From: a virus
Direction: 5' to 3' (one strand)
Virus record (IMG/VR): IMGVR_UViG_3300042691_028488
Coordinates: 1-56,097 of that record
DNA: 56,097 nucleotides
Position 1 is the first letter of the stretch. Each line of letters starts with the position of its first letter. A program made the translations under genes and the position numbers. This document shows, one piece after another, positions 17,815-27,441 of this stretch. The notes beneath the pieces were generated by a model that ran no database searches, was not told the DNA's origin, and saw only the letters and a list, made by a program, of their open reading frames with translations.

Positions 17815-18459
17815 ATGAAAAACTTCTCTCAGTTTATAACAGAAACTAGATCTCTTGCTACTTTTCAAGCTAAGAGATTGGGACTTGTTCCTGATGGTCA
17901 TGGTAGTTACCATGATAAAAAGACTGGTGAATTTATTGCAAAGAATGAAGGTGGACGTTTAAAGTTTTATAATCAAAATCAAATTTTGGGGCAACCAGAT
18001 CCCCCTCAAATAAGATCTCAAAAAAATCAACAAATTGCTGCTACTCAACAAGTAGCAAAAAAAAGAGTTAAAGAAGATATTCAGTATGCAAAAGAAATGC
18101 GAGAAAGATATATTTTAGGTGATATATTTAAAGATGGTGAGATTGTTGAAAATATTAATACTGGTATGATTGGAAAGATTATTAGAAGAGGTACAAATTA
18201 TTTAATTTGTGTTACTGAAGATGATCAAATGTTTAAATCATGGATTACTGATGTTGTGGAATATACTGAAGTTAAATCTGATGAGGAGGAAAGAGTACCT
18301 GGAAAACCAAATACTTTAGTTGGTACTAGTGGATACTTTAAATATGCAGCAAAAATGACGCCAGGTGCTTTGGGTACTAATAAAGAATATTTGGCGCATG
18401 GACAAAAACCATATGGTATAAATTTCATAAATAAGTATAAAGTAAAAAGTAGAAATTAG
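17815..18459 (+). CDS. Putative internal (capsid-targeted) protein with MKNFSQFITE leader
   Basis: This 214-residue protein begins MKNFSQFITE|TRSLA. T4 internal protein III begins MKTYQEFIAE, a capsid-targeting sequence cleaved after the Glu by prohead protease gp21. The match in length, spacing and residues is close. The body has a segment GMIGKIIRRGTNYLICVTED with small-barrel character and a basic middle (KKRVKEDIQYAKEMRERY). ATG 17815 is chosen because of this leader and the late promoter. The function after packaging is unknown. Confidence 0.72.
   Translation: MKNFSQFITETRSLATFQAKRLGLVPDGHGSYHDKKTGEFIAKNEGGRLKFYNQNQILGQPDPPQIRSQKNQQIAATQQVAKKRVKEDIQYAKEMRERYILGDIFKDGEIVENINTGMIGKIIRRGTNYLICVTEDDQMFKSWITDVVEYTEVKSDEEERVPGKPNTLVGTSGYFKYAAKMTPGALGTNKEYLAHGQKPYGINFINKYKVKSRN
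18426..18433 (+). promoter_or_regulatory. Late promoter box CATAAATA
   Basis: CATAAATA lies inside the 3' end of the preceding gene, 31 bases before ATG 18464. A clear Shine-Dalgarno (agagga) follows. Confidence 0.55.
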
Positions 18460-18463
18460 AGGA

Positions 18464-20812
18464 ATGTCTAAATTACACCACGTTGTTACTGATCTCCATC
18501 AGGTTTATTTGACTGAGATGGAAGTAAAAATTAAACCACAAATGGGTAAAAAGGAAGGTTCATCTTCTAGTACTGCTGCTGATGCTGGCGGTGGCGGAAG
18601 CGATGAGCAAATTAAAAAACAGGCAAGGCAACTTGCATATGACACTAGATATAAAGCAAGAAGAGAAGATATTCCTTTAGAAAGAGCGTGGTCTCAAGTT
18701 CTACAAAATTCATCCGCTTCTGCGCCTGTTAAAGAATTGGCAAAATCTATGGTGTTCAAAGAAGAGCATAATCTGGGTGAGGAAGATAAGAAGAAAGAAA
18801 TGGTTTTAGTTACACCAGTTAAAGGTTTTGGTAAACCATATCGTCGTTATGCTTCTCTTAAAAAGAAGCATGAATTGAGAAGTAATCCACAAATTCAATC
18901 TGTAGTTGGTACTTCTTATGGTAAACCATATGAAGGTGAAAGAACTAAGGGTGAAACAACTGCTAAAGTAACTTCAGGTAAAAAAGATCAAGACGGTGAT
19001 GGGGATAATGATTTTGCTGATGTGATGTCTGCAAGAATGCAGGCATCAGGAGTTTCAAAAAAAGCGGCAAATAAAAAAGTTGAAAAGAAACCTTATAACA
19101 AAAAACCAGTTAAAGAAGGTTATTCTTCATGGAGAGATGATCTTCGTGAAGTAATGGATATACTAGATAAAGAAAAAAATGATAAGAAAATTTCAGAGAA
19201 AAAAGTAAACAATAAGATTGTAATTAATCCTCCTTTAAAAGAGGCAATGTCATCTTTTGGTGCAGAAATTGTACAGATTGAAGAAATCAGCGAAGATTAT
19301 TTAGTTGAAACTGTTGATATTGCAACTGAATACTTCTTTAATAATGGATTGAATGAGTATGGTGTTGATATTGTTATTGAAGAACTTGGTTTAGAGAAGT
19401 TTACTGATTTTGTATTTTATGTTGCTGAAGATTATGAATTAACTGAAGCAAGAAGAAGTGGTCGTATCGAACCAGTAACTAAAGGTGGTAAATCTGTTGC
19501 TTCTCTCAAAGGTGGAGCAAAAACTGCTGCTATTAATCGTCTTCGCAAAGAAAAGCAGGCAGCAAGATCTGGTGAAGGATCTGGATCTGGTTCATCTAAA
19601 ATGACTGCTGCTCTTAAAAGTCAGTCATCTGTTGCTAAGAAAGTTACTACAGATAAAGGTAAAAAGGCAGTAGAGAAGGCAAAAGAAACCCAAGGTTCTA
19701 AAAAACCACTTAAGGATAGAATTGCTAAGGGTGTTCTTGGTGCTGTTAAGGCATATCAGCAGGGAATGGAACGTCATAAAGCGGCAACTGCAACTGCTGG
19801 AAAAGCATTAAAAGTTGCTGCAAAGGGTGCTTCTGAGTTTGGTAAGGGTGTTGCTTCTGGAGTTAAAGCAACTGGTAAAGCAGCAAAAGACGTTCATAAG
19901 GTTCTAAAGAATTCTTATGAAATGGGTGAAGCGGTTTATGGTGGTGAACTCAAAAAACCAGCGGCACCAGCAGACACTAGAATGACCGTAACTGCTGCGG
20001 ATAAAAAGGCAAATACAAAAGCATGGCAGAAGTATAAGGCAGGGCATCCTTCGTATAAAGCTGCAGATCACCTACAAAATGAAGCAAAGAAAATGAAAGG
20101 TGAAGATCCTTGTTGGAAAGGATATGAAATGGTAGGAACAAAAAAGAAAGGTGGTAAAGAAGTTCCAAACTGTGTTCCTAAAGAAGCAGTAAATCCTTAT
20201 GCTGTTGGTATGGCAGCAGCAATGAAAGCAACTGGCGATAACCCACCTCTCAAAAAGTCTACTATTAATAAAGCGCATAAGATTGCTAAAAAGGTAGAAG
20301 CAAAAGAAGAATTTGAAATTGATGAGGCAATTTCTACTGTAACTGGTCAACAAGGAAATCAAGTTCCAGGAAAACAGCAGGATACTGAGCAAAAGCAAAC
20401 TAAAAATGCTCAAGCAAAGTTAAATAAGATTTTATCTGCTAGAAAAAATCTTCAGATGGCACAGCAGCAAGCAGTAAGATCTGGAGTTACTAATATTGCA
20501 TCTTCTTTTGAACCTGATGGTGAAATAGTTGATGAAAGAACTAGATATGCAAAAGAAACAGGAATGTCTGCTACTCGTAAAGGTAGGAAGTCTGAAAAAG
20601 GTGGTGCTCAAGATGATAAAGCATATACAATGGTAAAGAGATCCATTCGCAAAATGGAAGGAACACCTGCTGGTCAGCGTAAAAAAGAACCTGGTAAAAA
20701 ACCACCTACTGCTGGTCAATATGGTGGACCAGCATCTCCTGCACAAAAAGTAGCAAAGCGTCGTGCTGATGCTCAGAGAGCAAGAGATAATATGTCATCT
20801 AGATTTGATTAA
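18464..20812 (+). CDS. Large Lys/Ala-rich late protein, putative internal or virion protein
   Basis: This 782-residue, highly basic, low-complexity protein starts MSKLHHVVTDLHQVYLTE; LTE at residues 16-18 fits a prohead-protease cleavage site. It contains an EF-hand-like DQDGDGDNDFADVMSARM near residue 180, an acidic helical middle (about 265-330), long Lys/Ala repeats resembling histone H1 tails (about 345-495), and a CWKGYEMVGTKKKGG...PNC module near 550. The composition fits a DNA-associated packaged protein. No enzyme motif is visible. Confidence 0.75.
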   Translation: MSKLHHVVTDLHQVYLTEMEVKIKPQMGKKEGSSSSTAADAGGGGSDEQIKKQARQLAYDTRYKARREDIPLERAWSQVLQNSSASAPVKELAKSMVFKEEHNLGEEDKKKEMVLVTPVKGFGKPYRRYASLKKKHELRSNPQIQSVVGTSYGKPYEGERTKGETTAKVTSGKKDQDGDGDNDFADVMSARMQASGVSKKAANKKVEKKPYNKKPVKEGYSSWRDDLREVMDILDKEKNDKKISEKKVNNKIVINPPLKEAMSSFGAEIVQIEEISEDYLVETVDIATEYFFNNGLNEYGVDIVIEELGLEKFTDFVFYVAEDYELTEARRSGRIEPVTKGGKSVASLKGGAKTAAINRLRKEKQAARSGEGSGSGSSKMTAALKSQSSVAKKVTTDKGKKAVEKAKETQGSKKPLKDRIAKGVLGAVKAYQQGMERHKAATATAGKALKVAAKGASEFGKGVASGVKATGKAAKDVHKVLKNSYEMGEAVYGGELKKPAAPADTRMTVTAADKKANTKAWQKYKAGHPSYKAADHLQNEAKKMKGEDPCWKGYEMVGTKKKGGKEVPNCVPKEAVNPYAVGMAAAMKATGDNPPLKKSTINKAHKIAKKVEAKEEFEIDEAISTVTGQQGNQVPGKQQDTEQKQTKNAQAKLNKILSARKNLQMAQQQAVRSGVTNIASSFEPDGEIVDERTRYAKETGMSATRKGRKSEKGGAQDDKAYTMVKRSIRKMEGTPAGQRKKEPGKKPPTAGQYGGPASPAQKVAKRRADAQRARDNMSSRFD

Positions 20813-20851
20813 TTCTAAATATAATAGGAAACTCTTTACGGAGGTATTATT

Positions 20852-21025
20852 ATGGGCGCATTAGTAGAAATTGTAAAACCAATTATTTTTGCAGCATTAA
20901 ATTCCTGCCATACAAAGCGTCTTGTAGTTGAACTACTTGAGCGTTATGTAAACACCACTGATAATGATATTGATAATGTGATTGCAGGTACAGTTAGAAC
21001 TGCACTACTAAAAAACTGCAAATAA
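20852..21025 (+). CDS. Small conserved-looking protein
   Basis: A 57-residue protein starting MGALVEIVKPIIFAALNSC with a good ribosome site (acggaggt) 9 bases upstream. It has one hydrophobic helix and an amphipathic tail and is not recognised. TCTAAATA at 20814-20821 may be a variant late promoter. A strong terminator follows. Confidence 0.7.
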   Translation: MGALVEIVKPIIFAALNSCHTKRLVVELLERYVNTTDNDIDNVIAGTVRTALLKNCK

Positions 21026-21045
21026 TAGTAGTTTAAAATCCTTAT

Positions 21046-21076
21046 AAGAGACCTAGAACAAAGGTCTCTTTTTTTT
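21046..21076 (+). terminator. Intrinsic terminator
   Basis: A perfect 9-bp stem AAGAGACCT/AGGTCTCTT (21046-21054 and 21062-21070) with a 7-nt loop and a T-run. Confidence 0.93.
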
Positions 21077-21083
21077 ATAAATA
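21076..21083 (+). promoter_or_regulatory. T4-type late promoter TATAAATA
   Basis: An exact TATAAATA whose first T is the last T of the preceding terminator, 31 bases before ATG 21115. Confidence 0.82.
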
Positions 21084-21114
21084 ATTTATAGCAAAATTTT
21101 TACGGAAAAAAGAC

Positions 21115-21657
21115 ATGGCACTCTGGGGAAACAACGATGCTAAAGGTGCTGGAGGTACTGTAACTCTTAATTATGCTACCCTTACTGTAACTGGCACTGG
21201 AACTACTTTTGGACAAGTTGGTGCTGCTGCAACTGGTGATGTAATTAAGTTTGGTGTGTATACTGGTATTGCTGGTGTAGGTACATATTTTGGTGAAGCG
21301 GTTATTGTTGGTATTGCAAGTACAACACAATTATCAATTGCTTCAACCGCTGGTTTAAGTGGTGTTGCTATTGCAGGAACTTCTTTCCAAATTACTGAAG
21401 CACCAAAATATACAGTTTTAGATCCACATTACAATTCTGCAAATACTAGTGGTGACACTTTTGTTTATGGTGTTGCTGAAGGAGGTACTACTGCAGCACA
21501 GACTACTTCTTATGAATTAACTCATGAAGGATGGGTTGGTATTATTACTTATGTTGATAGTTCTGGATCATTGAGAGTTAAGAAAGAAACTCTTGTTGCA
21601 ATGTCTGGAATTACTACTGGCAACACTCCAATTTACGACGGCAATCCATTAGCATGA
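21115..21657 (+). CDS. Virion structural protein (beta-rich)
   Basis: This 180-residue protein is rich in Gly, Thr, Ala and Val with repeated short beta-strand patterns. It starts MALWGNNDAKGAGGTVTLNY. The composition and late promoter fit a capsid decoration, fibre or tail component. The MALWGN start is familiar from cyanophage structural proteins, but the exact virion position is not evident. A clear leader with acgg precedes the ATG. Confidence 0.75.
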   Translation: MALWGNNDAKGAGGTVTLNYATLTVTGTGTTFGQVGAAATGDVIKFGVYTGIAGVGTYFGEAVIVGIASTTQLSIASTAGLSGVAIAGTSFQITEAPKYTVLDPHYNSANTSGDTFVYGVAEGGTTAAQTTSYELTHEGWVGIITYVDSSGSLRVKKETLVAMSGITTGNTPIYDGNPLA

Positions 21658-21663
21658 TAATAT

Positions 21664-22053
21664 ATGTTATTTAATGAACTGAATGAAGATAATTTTTTAT
21701 TATTTGCTATTAAGCATTATGAAAATCCTCAAGCGGTAACTAAAGAGGATTTTGATAAAGATTTGAACCATTTTAAATATATTAAAAGATTATTGAAACG
21801 ATATAAAAATACTGGTCAATTAAAAACACACCTTTTAATTAATCATTTCATTATTCTTTATAATATATTTGGTGATGCAACTACACCAATGTTATTTTAT
21901 AAAATAGATCGTGAATTATGGTCTGTTATGAAAACCTTTATACTATTTTTAAATAGACTACCAGAATATCCAAAATGTTATATTCATGATGTTCCCGTTG
22001 ACGTAGATTGTTTAGTAGAATTACAAAAGGTTTACCGAGATGAAAAGCGTTGA
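21664..22053 (+). CDS. Conserved T4-like cyanophage protein of unknown function
   Basis: A 129-residue alpha-helical protein with FKYIKRLLKRYKNTGQLKT followed by LLINHFIILYNIFGDATTPMLFY. It resembles a conserved small protein found near structural and replication genes of marine T4-like phages, but no function can be given. It follows the structural gene after 6 bases and overlaps the next start by 14 bases, so the three genes are likely one late operon. Confidence 0.75.
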   Translation: MLFNELNEDNFLLFAIKHYENPQAVTKEDFDKDLNHFKYIKRLLKRYKNTGQLKTHLLINHFIILYNIFGDATTPMLFYKIDRELWSVMKTFILFLNRLPEYPKCYIHDVPVDVDCLVELQKVYRDEKR

Positions 22054-22258
22054 CAAGGTAATTGAAATACTTCGAGAAATGATGGTCGCAAATGCACCAG
22101 GGACTGGTGGTGGATTTAGTACTGAATCTGATCCATCTGGACCAGTTGCTGGGAAAACGCCTAAACTTTTTGGAAACAAAGTTCAAAAAAGATATATCTA
22201 TGGGGGCAAAAAATCCAGAAAAAACTGGATAGACTATTTAAATACTATAAAGAGGTAA
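22040..22258 (+). CDS. Small basic protein
   Basis: A 72-residue protein: a helical N-terminus (MKSVDKVIEILREMMV), a Gly/Ser/Pro-rich flexible middle, and a basic aromatic tail (KRYIYGGKKSRKNWIDYL). Not recognised; possibly virion-associated given the late operon. The start overlaps the upstream gene by 14 bases, and the next gene begins after 1 base. Confidence 0.65.
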   Translation: MKSVDKVIEILREMMVANAPGTGGGFSTESDPSGPVAGKTPKLFGNKVQKRYIYGGKKSRKNWIDYLNTIKR

Positions 22259-22259
22259 T

Positions 22260-22673
22260 ATGTTTTCACAAGAATCTAAAATAGCGGTTCTTGAATCTAA
22301 ACTCAACATATATGAAGACCTATCCCGCGAAATGCTAGCAAAATTAGAAGCAGCGGTAGACAAAATTTCCGAAGGAAATGCTAGTATCGCAACAATCTTA
22401 GCAAAACACGATGAAAGAATTGATCAAAGTATGAAAAACGACGCATTGTTGATCAAGATGATAGATGAGATGAAAGGAGAGAATGAAAAAGAGCATCAAA
22501 AAATAGCAGAGCGATTTGAGAAAATGGAATTAAAAATAGAGGGACTTGTAAAATTTAGATGGCAAATTGGTGGAGTTCTTGCAGTTGCTGTCATAGTTAT
22601 TGGTATTTTAAATTCAATTGTTCCTTCTATAATGGAATCTAAACCACCTATAGTTCAAGAATTTATAAAATAA
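22260..22673 (+). CDS. Coiled-coil protein with C-terminal membrane anchor (holin-like?)
   Basis: This 137-residue protein has a coiled coil over about residues 5-95 and a single transmembrane helix (WQIGGVLAVAVIVIGILNSIV, about 100-120) near the C-terminus. The layout resembles XhlA-type hemolysin/holin partners and some tail-anchored spanin-like proteins. No lysis gene is adjacent, so the assignment is tentative. Confidence 0.62.
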   Translation: MFSQESKIAVLESKLNIYEDLSREMLAKLEAAVDKISEGNASIATILAKHDERIDQSMKNDALLIKMIDEMKGENEKEHQKIAERFEKMELKIEGLVKFRWQIGGVLAVAVIVIGILNSIVPSIMESKPPIVQEFIK

Positions 22674-22676
22674 ATA
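22669..22676 (+). promoter_or_regulatory. Possible late promoter box AATAAATA
   Basis: AATAAATA overlaps the stop of the coiled-coil gene, 23 bases before the small ORF at 22700. One mismatch from consensus. Confidence 0.4.
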
Positions 22677-22699
22677 ATGGTAATTAGGCGTTATTCGCC

Positions 22700-22822
22700 A
22701 TGACCAAAATAAAGAAAAAAATGCAAACTTTATATTATTTGCAGAAGATAACTAATGCTGTGATCAAATGGACAAGCATAATAGACTTAAAAAATATTGA
22801 TCTTGACAAGACCAAGATTTGA
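22700..22822 (+). CDS. Small ORF, 40 residues
   Basis: Starts MTKIKKKMQTLYYLQK; basic and helical, not recognised. A small hairpin GGCG-TTATT-CGCC (22687-22699) ends on the base before the ATG and could block initiation. The stop lies inside the primase promoter. It may be a short regulatory peptide or not expressed. Confidence 0.4.
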   Translation: MTKIKKKMQTLYYLQKITNAVIKWTSIIDLKNIDLDKTKI

Positions 22823-22831
22823 TGTTATGGT
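22803..22831 (+). promoter_or_regulatory. Host-type early promoter of primase
   Basis: TTGACA at 22803-22808, a 17-nt spacer, and TATGGT at 22826-22831, 22 bases before ATG 22854. Confidence 0.65.
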
Positions 22832-22853
22832 AGGTCCATGAAACTTATTTGTT

Positions 22854-23837
22854 ATGGACTTCGTTGACGTAAAGTTTATAAATCTTATTTCCCCAAGACT
22901 TCAGAAATTCAAAAGGGTTAAAGCAGACCTCTACAATTTTCGCTGCCCTATTTGTGGTGATTCTAAGAATAATAAAAACAAAACTAGGGGATACTTGTAT
23001 TCTTTAAAAAATAATACTAATTATAAGTGCCATAATTGTGGGTGTAGTGTATCGTTTAATAATTTTTTGAAGACTATAGATCCAGAAATACATAAACAGT
23101 ACACATTAGAAAAGTTTAAAGAAGGTCATACTGGTAAAAATTTTGTGGTGGAAACACCAAAATTTGAAAAACCAATTTTCACTAAAAATGAAAAAAAGGA
23201 AATTCTGAAAATTCCTAAAGCATCATCTAACACTACGGCAAAAATTTATCTGGAACGTAGAAAATTAAATCCAGATAAATTTTATTATGTGGATAAATTT
23301 AAAGAATGGACAAATAGTTTGATTAAAACTTTTGATTCTAAAAGTTTACAGTATGATGAACCAAGAATAATCATTCCATTATATTATCAAAATAAATTTA
23401 TTGGGTTTCAAGGAAGATCACTTGGTTTAAACAAGGTTAAATATATTACCATCATGTTGGATGATGAAGCACCAAAAATCTATGGATTAGATGATATTGA
23501 TAAAAATAAAACTGTCTATATTACAGAAGGTCCATTTGATTCTACATTTATTAATAATTCAATTGCTCTTTGTGGTGCTGATGGTGATGTTGGAAAATGG
23601 GGTATAACAGACCCTGTATGGATTTATGATAATGAACCAAGAAATATTGAAATTACTAAAAGAATTTCTAAACACATAGAAAAAAATGATCAAGTAGTTA
23701 TTTGGCCATCAACAATCAAACAAAAAGATATTAATGACATGGTGTTATCTGGACACAATGTTTCAAGGATGGTAGAATTAAATACCTATCGTGGTTTAGA
23801 AGCAACACTTAAATTTACTAACTGGAAAAAAGTATGA
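22854..23837 (+). CDS. 61: DNA primase, gp61-like
   Basis: This 327-residue protein has an N-terminal zinc ribbon (CPICGDS near residue 31 and CHNCGCS near 59) and a TOPRIM-like segment with TVYITEGPFDS (about 223) and WIYDNEPRN (about 256). It synthesises RNA primers on the lagging strand with the gp41-type helicase. The stop overlaps the nrdA start (ATGA), so replication and nucleotide synthesis are coupled. An early promoter precedes it. Confidence 0.92.
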   Translation: MDFVDVKFINLISPRLQKFKRVKADLYNFRCPICGDSKNNKNKTRGYLYSLKNNTNYKCHNCGCSVSFNNFLKTIDPEIHKQYTLEKFKEGHTGKNFVVETPKFEKPIFTKNEKKEILKIPKASSNTTAKIYLERRKLNPDKFYYVDKFKEWTNSLIKTFDSKSLQYDEPRIIIPLYYQNKFIGFQGRSLGLNKVKYITIMLDDEAPKIYGLDDIDKNKTVYITEGPFDSTFINNSIALCGADGDVGKWGITDPVWIYDNEPRNIEITKRISKHIEKNDQVVIWPSTIKQKDINDMVLSGHNVSRMVELNTYRGLEATLKFTNWKKV

Positions 23838-26128
23838 GCAACGGTTTAAAAGTTAAAAAGAGAGATGGATCTATCGAGAACATCGATCTCGATAAAATGC
23901 ATGTGATGGTTGAAGAAGCGTGTAAAGATCTGGCAGGCGTTTCGGCAAGTCAGGTTGAAATGCAATCTGGAATTCAATTTTACGATGGAATTACCACTGC
24001 TGAAATTCAAGAAATTCTTATTAGATCTGCAAGCGATTTAATTGATCTTGACCATTCAAACTATCAATTTGTTGCTGCAAGATTACTTTTATTCTCTATC
24101 CGCAAAGGTATCTATGGTAGAATGAGGGAATTTCCTTCATTACTGGATCATATTAAAGTATGTGTTGAAAAAACGGTATATGATCAAGAAATTTTAGTTA
24201 AGTATAGTGAAGATGAACTTAACAAAGCTGGTAATTATATTGATCATCACCGCGATTTCTTATTCACTTATGCAGGTTTACGTCAAGTCGTTGATAAGTA
24301 CCTTGTGCAAGATAGAAGTAGTGGAAAGGTTTATGAGACCCCACAGTTTATGTACATGATGATTGCTCTGACTATCTTTGCAGAGTATCCAAAAGAAACC
24401 AGAATGTCATATGTCAAGAGGTATTATGACGCAATCTCAAAGCACAAAATCAACATTCCAACCCCCATCATGGCAGGAGTGCGAACGCCACTTAGACAAT
24501 TCGCTAGCTGTGTGCTTGTTGATGTTGATGACACCCTCGATAGTATCTTTACTAGTGATATGGCAATTGGCCGTTATGTTGCACAAAGGGCGGGCATCGG
24601 TATCAACGCAGGTCGTATCAGGGGCATCAACAGTAAAATCAGGGGTGGAGAAGTTCAGCACACAGGTGTTATCCCTTTCCTCAAAAAGTTTGAAGCAACT
24701 GTCCGATGCTGCACTCAGAATGGCATCAGAGGTGGATCAGCGACTGTCCACTTCCCAATTTGGCACCAAGAAATAGAAGATATTATTGTATTAAAAAATA
24801 ATAAAGGGACTGAAGATAACCGAGTTCGTAAGTTAGACTACAGTATTCAAATTAGCAAACTCTTCTATGAACGATTTATTCAAGACGGAGAAATCTCACT
24901 CTTCTCTCCACACGACGTTCCTGGTCTGTATGATGCTTTTGGGACTGATAGATTTGACGATATGTATGTGGATTATGAACGAGATCAGTCTATTCCAAGA
25001 AAAACTATCGCAGCTCAAAAACTCATTCTTGATCTTTTAAAAGAGCGAGCAGAAACAGGTCGCATCTATATCATGAATATTGATCACTGTAACGCTCACT
25101 CATCTTTTAAAGACAAAGTAAACATGAGTAATCTTTGTCAAGAAATTACTTTACCTACAGATCCTCTTCAGCATATTGATGGTGCTGGTGAAATTGCTTT
25201 GTGTATTCTTTCTGCTATCAATGTGGGTAAAGTCAAGTCTGATGAGGAACTTGAGGAACTTTGCGATCTTTCTGTGCGTGGTTTAGATGAATTGATTGAT
25301 TATCAAAAATACCCTGTAGTTGCCGCAGAAATCGCCACTAAGGCACGTCGTTCGCTTGGCATAGGGTTTATTGGTCTTGCTCACTATTTGGCAAAACTTG
25401 GGTATAAGTATGATTCACAGGAAGCATGGGATGCTGTTCATGGATTAACAGAATCTTTCCAATATTATCTTTTAAGAGCATCTAATCAACTTGCTATTGA
25501 AAAAGGTGCATGTGGATATTTCAGTCGTACTAAGTATGCTGATGGTATTCTTCCTATTGATACATATAAAAAAGACGTAGACGAAATTTCATCTATTCCA
25601 TACCAGCATGATTGGGAGACACTTAGATCATCCATCCTGGCTCACGGTCTCAGGCACTCAACACTGTCCGCACAGATGCCATCGGAGAGCAGTTCCGTTG
25701 TGTCAAACGCAACAAATGGAATTGAACCACCTAGAGATTACTTGTCCATTAAAAAATCAAAGAAGGGACCTCTTAAGCAGATTGTACCCCAGTATCAAAC
25801 TCTTAAGAATAATTATACGCTTCTTTGGGATATGCCTAGTAATACTGGTTATATCAATATTGTTGCTGTTATGCAAAAATTCTTTGATCAGGCAATCTCG
25901 GGTAACTGGTCGTATAATCCAGAGCATTATCCCGATAATGAAGTTCCTGTGTCGGTGATGGCAAATGATTTCTTGAATACTTACAAATATGGGTGGAAGA
26001 CTTCTTATTATCAAAATACTTATGATGTTAAAACTGATGAAATAGTTGATACTGATAATAAGTTGAATAATTTGCTTAGTGATATTTTATCTTCTGATGA
26101 TGAGGATTGTGAAAGTTGTAAAATTTGA
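23834..26128 (+). CDS. nrdA: Class I ribonucleotide reductase, large subunit
   Basis: This 764-residue protein has an N-terminal ATP-cone (LKVKKRDGSIENIDLDKM) and active-site regions QNGIRGGSATVHFP and NMSNLCQEITLPT. The C-terminus ends in a redox CESC motif (residues about 759-762), as in class Ia enzymes. It reduces ribonucleoside diphosphates for phage DNA synthesis. The stretch around 24440-24780 is more GC-rich than the rest, a sign of mosaic origin. nrdB follows after 68 bases. Confidence 0.96.
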   Translation: MSNGLKVKKRDGSIENIDLDKMHVMVEEACKDLAGVSASQVEMQSGIQFYDGITTAEIQEILIRSASDLIDLDHSNYQFVAARLLLFSIRKGIYGRMREFPSLLDHIKVCVEKTVYDQEILVKYSEDELNKAGNYIDHHRDFLFTYAGLRQVVDKYLVQDRSSGKVYETPQFMYMMIALTIFAEYPKETRMSYVKRYYDAISKHKINIPTPIMAGVRTPLRQFASCVLVDVDDTLDSIFTSDMAIGRYVAQRAGIGINAGRIRGINSKIRGGEVQHTGVIPFLKKFEATVRCCTQNGIRGGSATVHFPIWHQEIEDIIVLKNNKGTEDNRVRKLDYSIQISKLFYERFIQDGEISLFSPHDVPGLYDAFGTDRFDDMYVDYERDQSIPRKTIAAQKLILDLLKERAETGRIYIMNIDHCNAHSSFKDKVNMSNLCQEITLPTDPLQHIDGAGEIALCILSAINVGKVKSDEELEELCDLSVRGLDELIDYQKYPVVAAEIATKARRSLGIGFIGLAHYLAKLGYKYDSQEAWDAVHGLTESFQYYLLRASNQLAIEKGACGYFSRTKYADGILPIDTYKKDVDEISSIPYQHDWETLRSSILAHGLRHSTLSAQMPSESSSVVSNATNGIEPPRDYLSIKKSKKGPLKQIVPQYQTLKNNYTLLWDMPSNTGYINIVAVMQKFFDQAISGNWSYNPEHYPDNEVPVSVMANDFLNTYKYGWKTSYYQNTYDVKTDEIVDTDNKLNNLLSDILSSDDEDCESCKI

Positions 26129-26196
26129 AGATCATAACACTTCTAAAGTTTAAATATTAAATGTGATAGTTAATTTTATTTTTAAAGGGGAAAAAA

Positions 26197-27378
26197 ATGC
26201 AAGTTAAATTTCTGGATAATATGGAAGATCAGTCTACTATCAAAGGTATGACAGTTTTTAATACCGAACCAGTAGATACAAAAAAACAACCAATGTTTTT
26301 TGGAAAACCCTTAGGAATTCAGAGATATGATTCTTACAAATATCCAGTTTTTGATAAATTAACTACTCAACAACTCGGATACTTCTGGAGACCTGAAGAG
26401 GTATCTCTCCAGAAGGATCGTGGAGATTATCAAACTCTTCGCCCAGAACAAAAACATATCTATACTTCAAATCTAAAGTATCAGATTATGCTTGATTCTG
26501 TTCAGGGTCGTGGACCTGGGATGGCATTTATTCCATATTGTTCGCTTCCTGAACTGGAAGCGTGTATGGAAGTTTGGGGTTTTATGGAAATGATCCATAG
26601 TCGTTCATATACTTATATCATTAAGAATGTTTATTCCGATCCTTCTGAAGTTTTTGATTCTATCGTAACTGATGATAGGATTTTGGAACGTGCTTCTAGT
26701 GTAACTGAAGCATATGACGACTTTATTAATTCTGCACAAAGTTATGGAACATCTAATGAATGGATGTTTAGACTTGAAGGTGTACAGAACGCAAAGGAAA
26801 CTCTTACAAATGTTAAACGAAAACTTTACAGAGCAATCGCAAACGTCAATATTCTTGAAGGTATTCGGTTTTACGTTAGTTTTGCTTGTTCTTTCGCTTT
26901 TGGTGAACTCAAACTCATGGAGGGATCTGCAAAAATAATATCTCTTATTGCAAGAGATGAAAATCAACATTTAGCAATCACTCAAAATATTTTGAATAAG
27001 TGGAAAGAAAGTGATGATCCAGAAATGAAGCAGATTGCAAAGGAAGAAGAGGAGTGGGTTTACGCTATGTTTGATCGTGCTGTAAATGAAGAAAAGCGTT
27101 GGGCAGATTATCTGTTTAAAAATGGAAGTATGATTGGATTAAATGATAAACTTCTTCAACAGTATGTTGAATGGATTGCTAATCGTAGAATGAAAGCAAT
27201 TGGTCTAAAACCAATTTACGATATCTCTGCAAGTAATAATCCACTTCCATGGACTGAACATTGGATTACCTCAAAAGGACTTCAAGTTGCTCCTCAAGAA
27301 ACTGAAGTTGAATCGTATATTGTTGGTGGAATTAAACAAGATGTTAAAAAGGATACTTTTAGTGGATTTAAACTTTAA
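26197..27378 (+). CDS. nrdB: Class I ribonucleotide reductase, small subunit
   Basis: This 393-residue protein has the ferritin-like diiron fold. Metal ligands lie in LEACMEVWGFMEMIHSRSY and ARDENQHLAITQN. It generates the radical used by NrdA. A strong purine-rich ribosome site (aaaggggaaaaaa) precedes ATG 26197. The gene ends before a strong terminator. No separate promoter is evident, so it is likely co-transcribed with nrdA. Confidence 0.96.
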   Translation: MQVKFLDNMEDQSTIKGMTVFNTEPVDTKKQPMFFGKPLGIQRYDSYKYPVFDKLTTQQLGYFWRPEEVSLQKDRGDYQTLRPEQKHIYTSNLKYQIMLDSVQGRGPGMAFIPYCSLPELEACMEVWGFMEMIHSRSYTYIIKNVYSDPSEVFDSIVTDDRILERASSVTEAYDDFINSAQSYGTSNEWMFRLEGVQNAKETLTNVKRKLYRAIANVNILEGIRFYVSFACSFAFGELKLMEGSAKIISLIARDENQHLAITQNILNKWKESDDPEMKQIAKEEEEWVYAMFDRAVNEEKRWADYLFKNGSMIGLNDKLLQQYVEWIANRRMKAIGLKPIYDISASNNPLPWTEHWITSKGLQVAPQETEVESYIVGGIKQDVKKDTFSGFKL

Positions 27379-27384
27379 GTATTT

Positions 27385-27410
27385 GGGGAGGGTAACACCT
27401 CCCCTTTTTT
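27385..27410 (+). terminator. Intrinsic terminator after nrdB
   Basis: A 7-bp stem GGGGAGG/CCTCCCC (27385-27391 and 27398-27404) with a 6-nt loop and six T. Confidence 0.93.
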
Positions 27411-27417
27411 ATAAATA
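27410..27417 (+). promoter_or_regulatory. T4-type late promoter TATAAATA
   Basis: An exact TATAAATA begins on the last T of the nrdB terminator, 24 bases before ATG 27442. Confidence 0.83.
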
Positions 27418-27441
27418 TAATTAAACACAAAAATTAGAAAA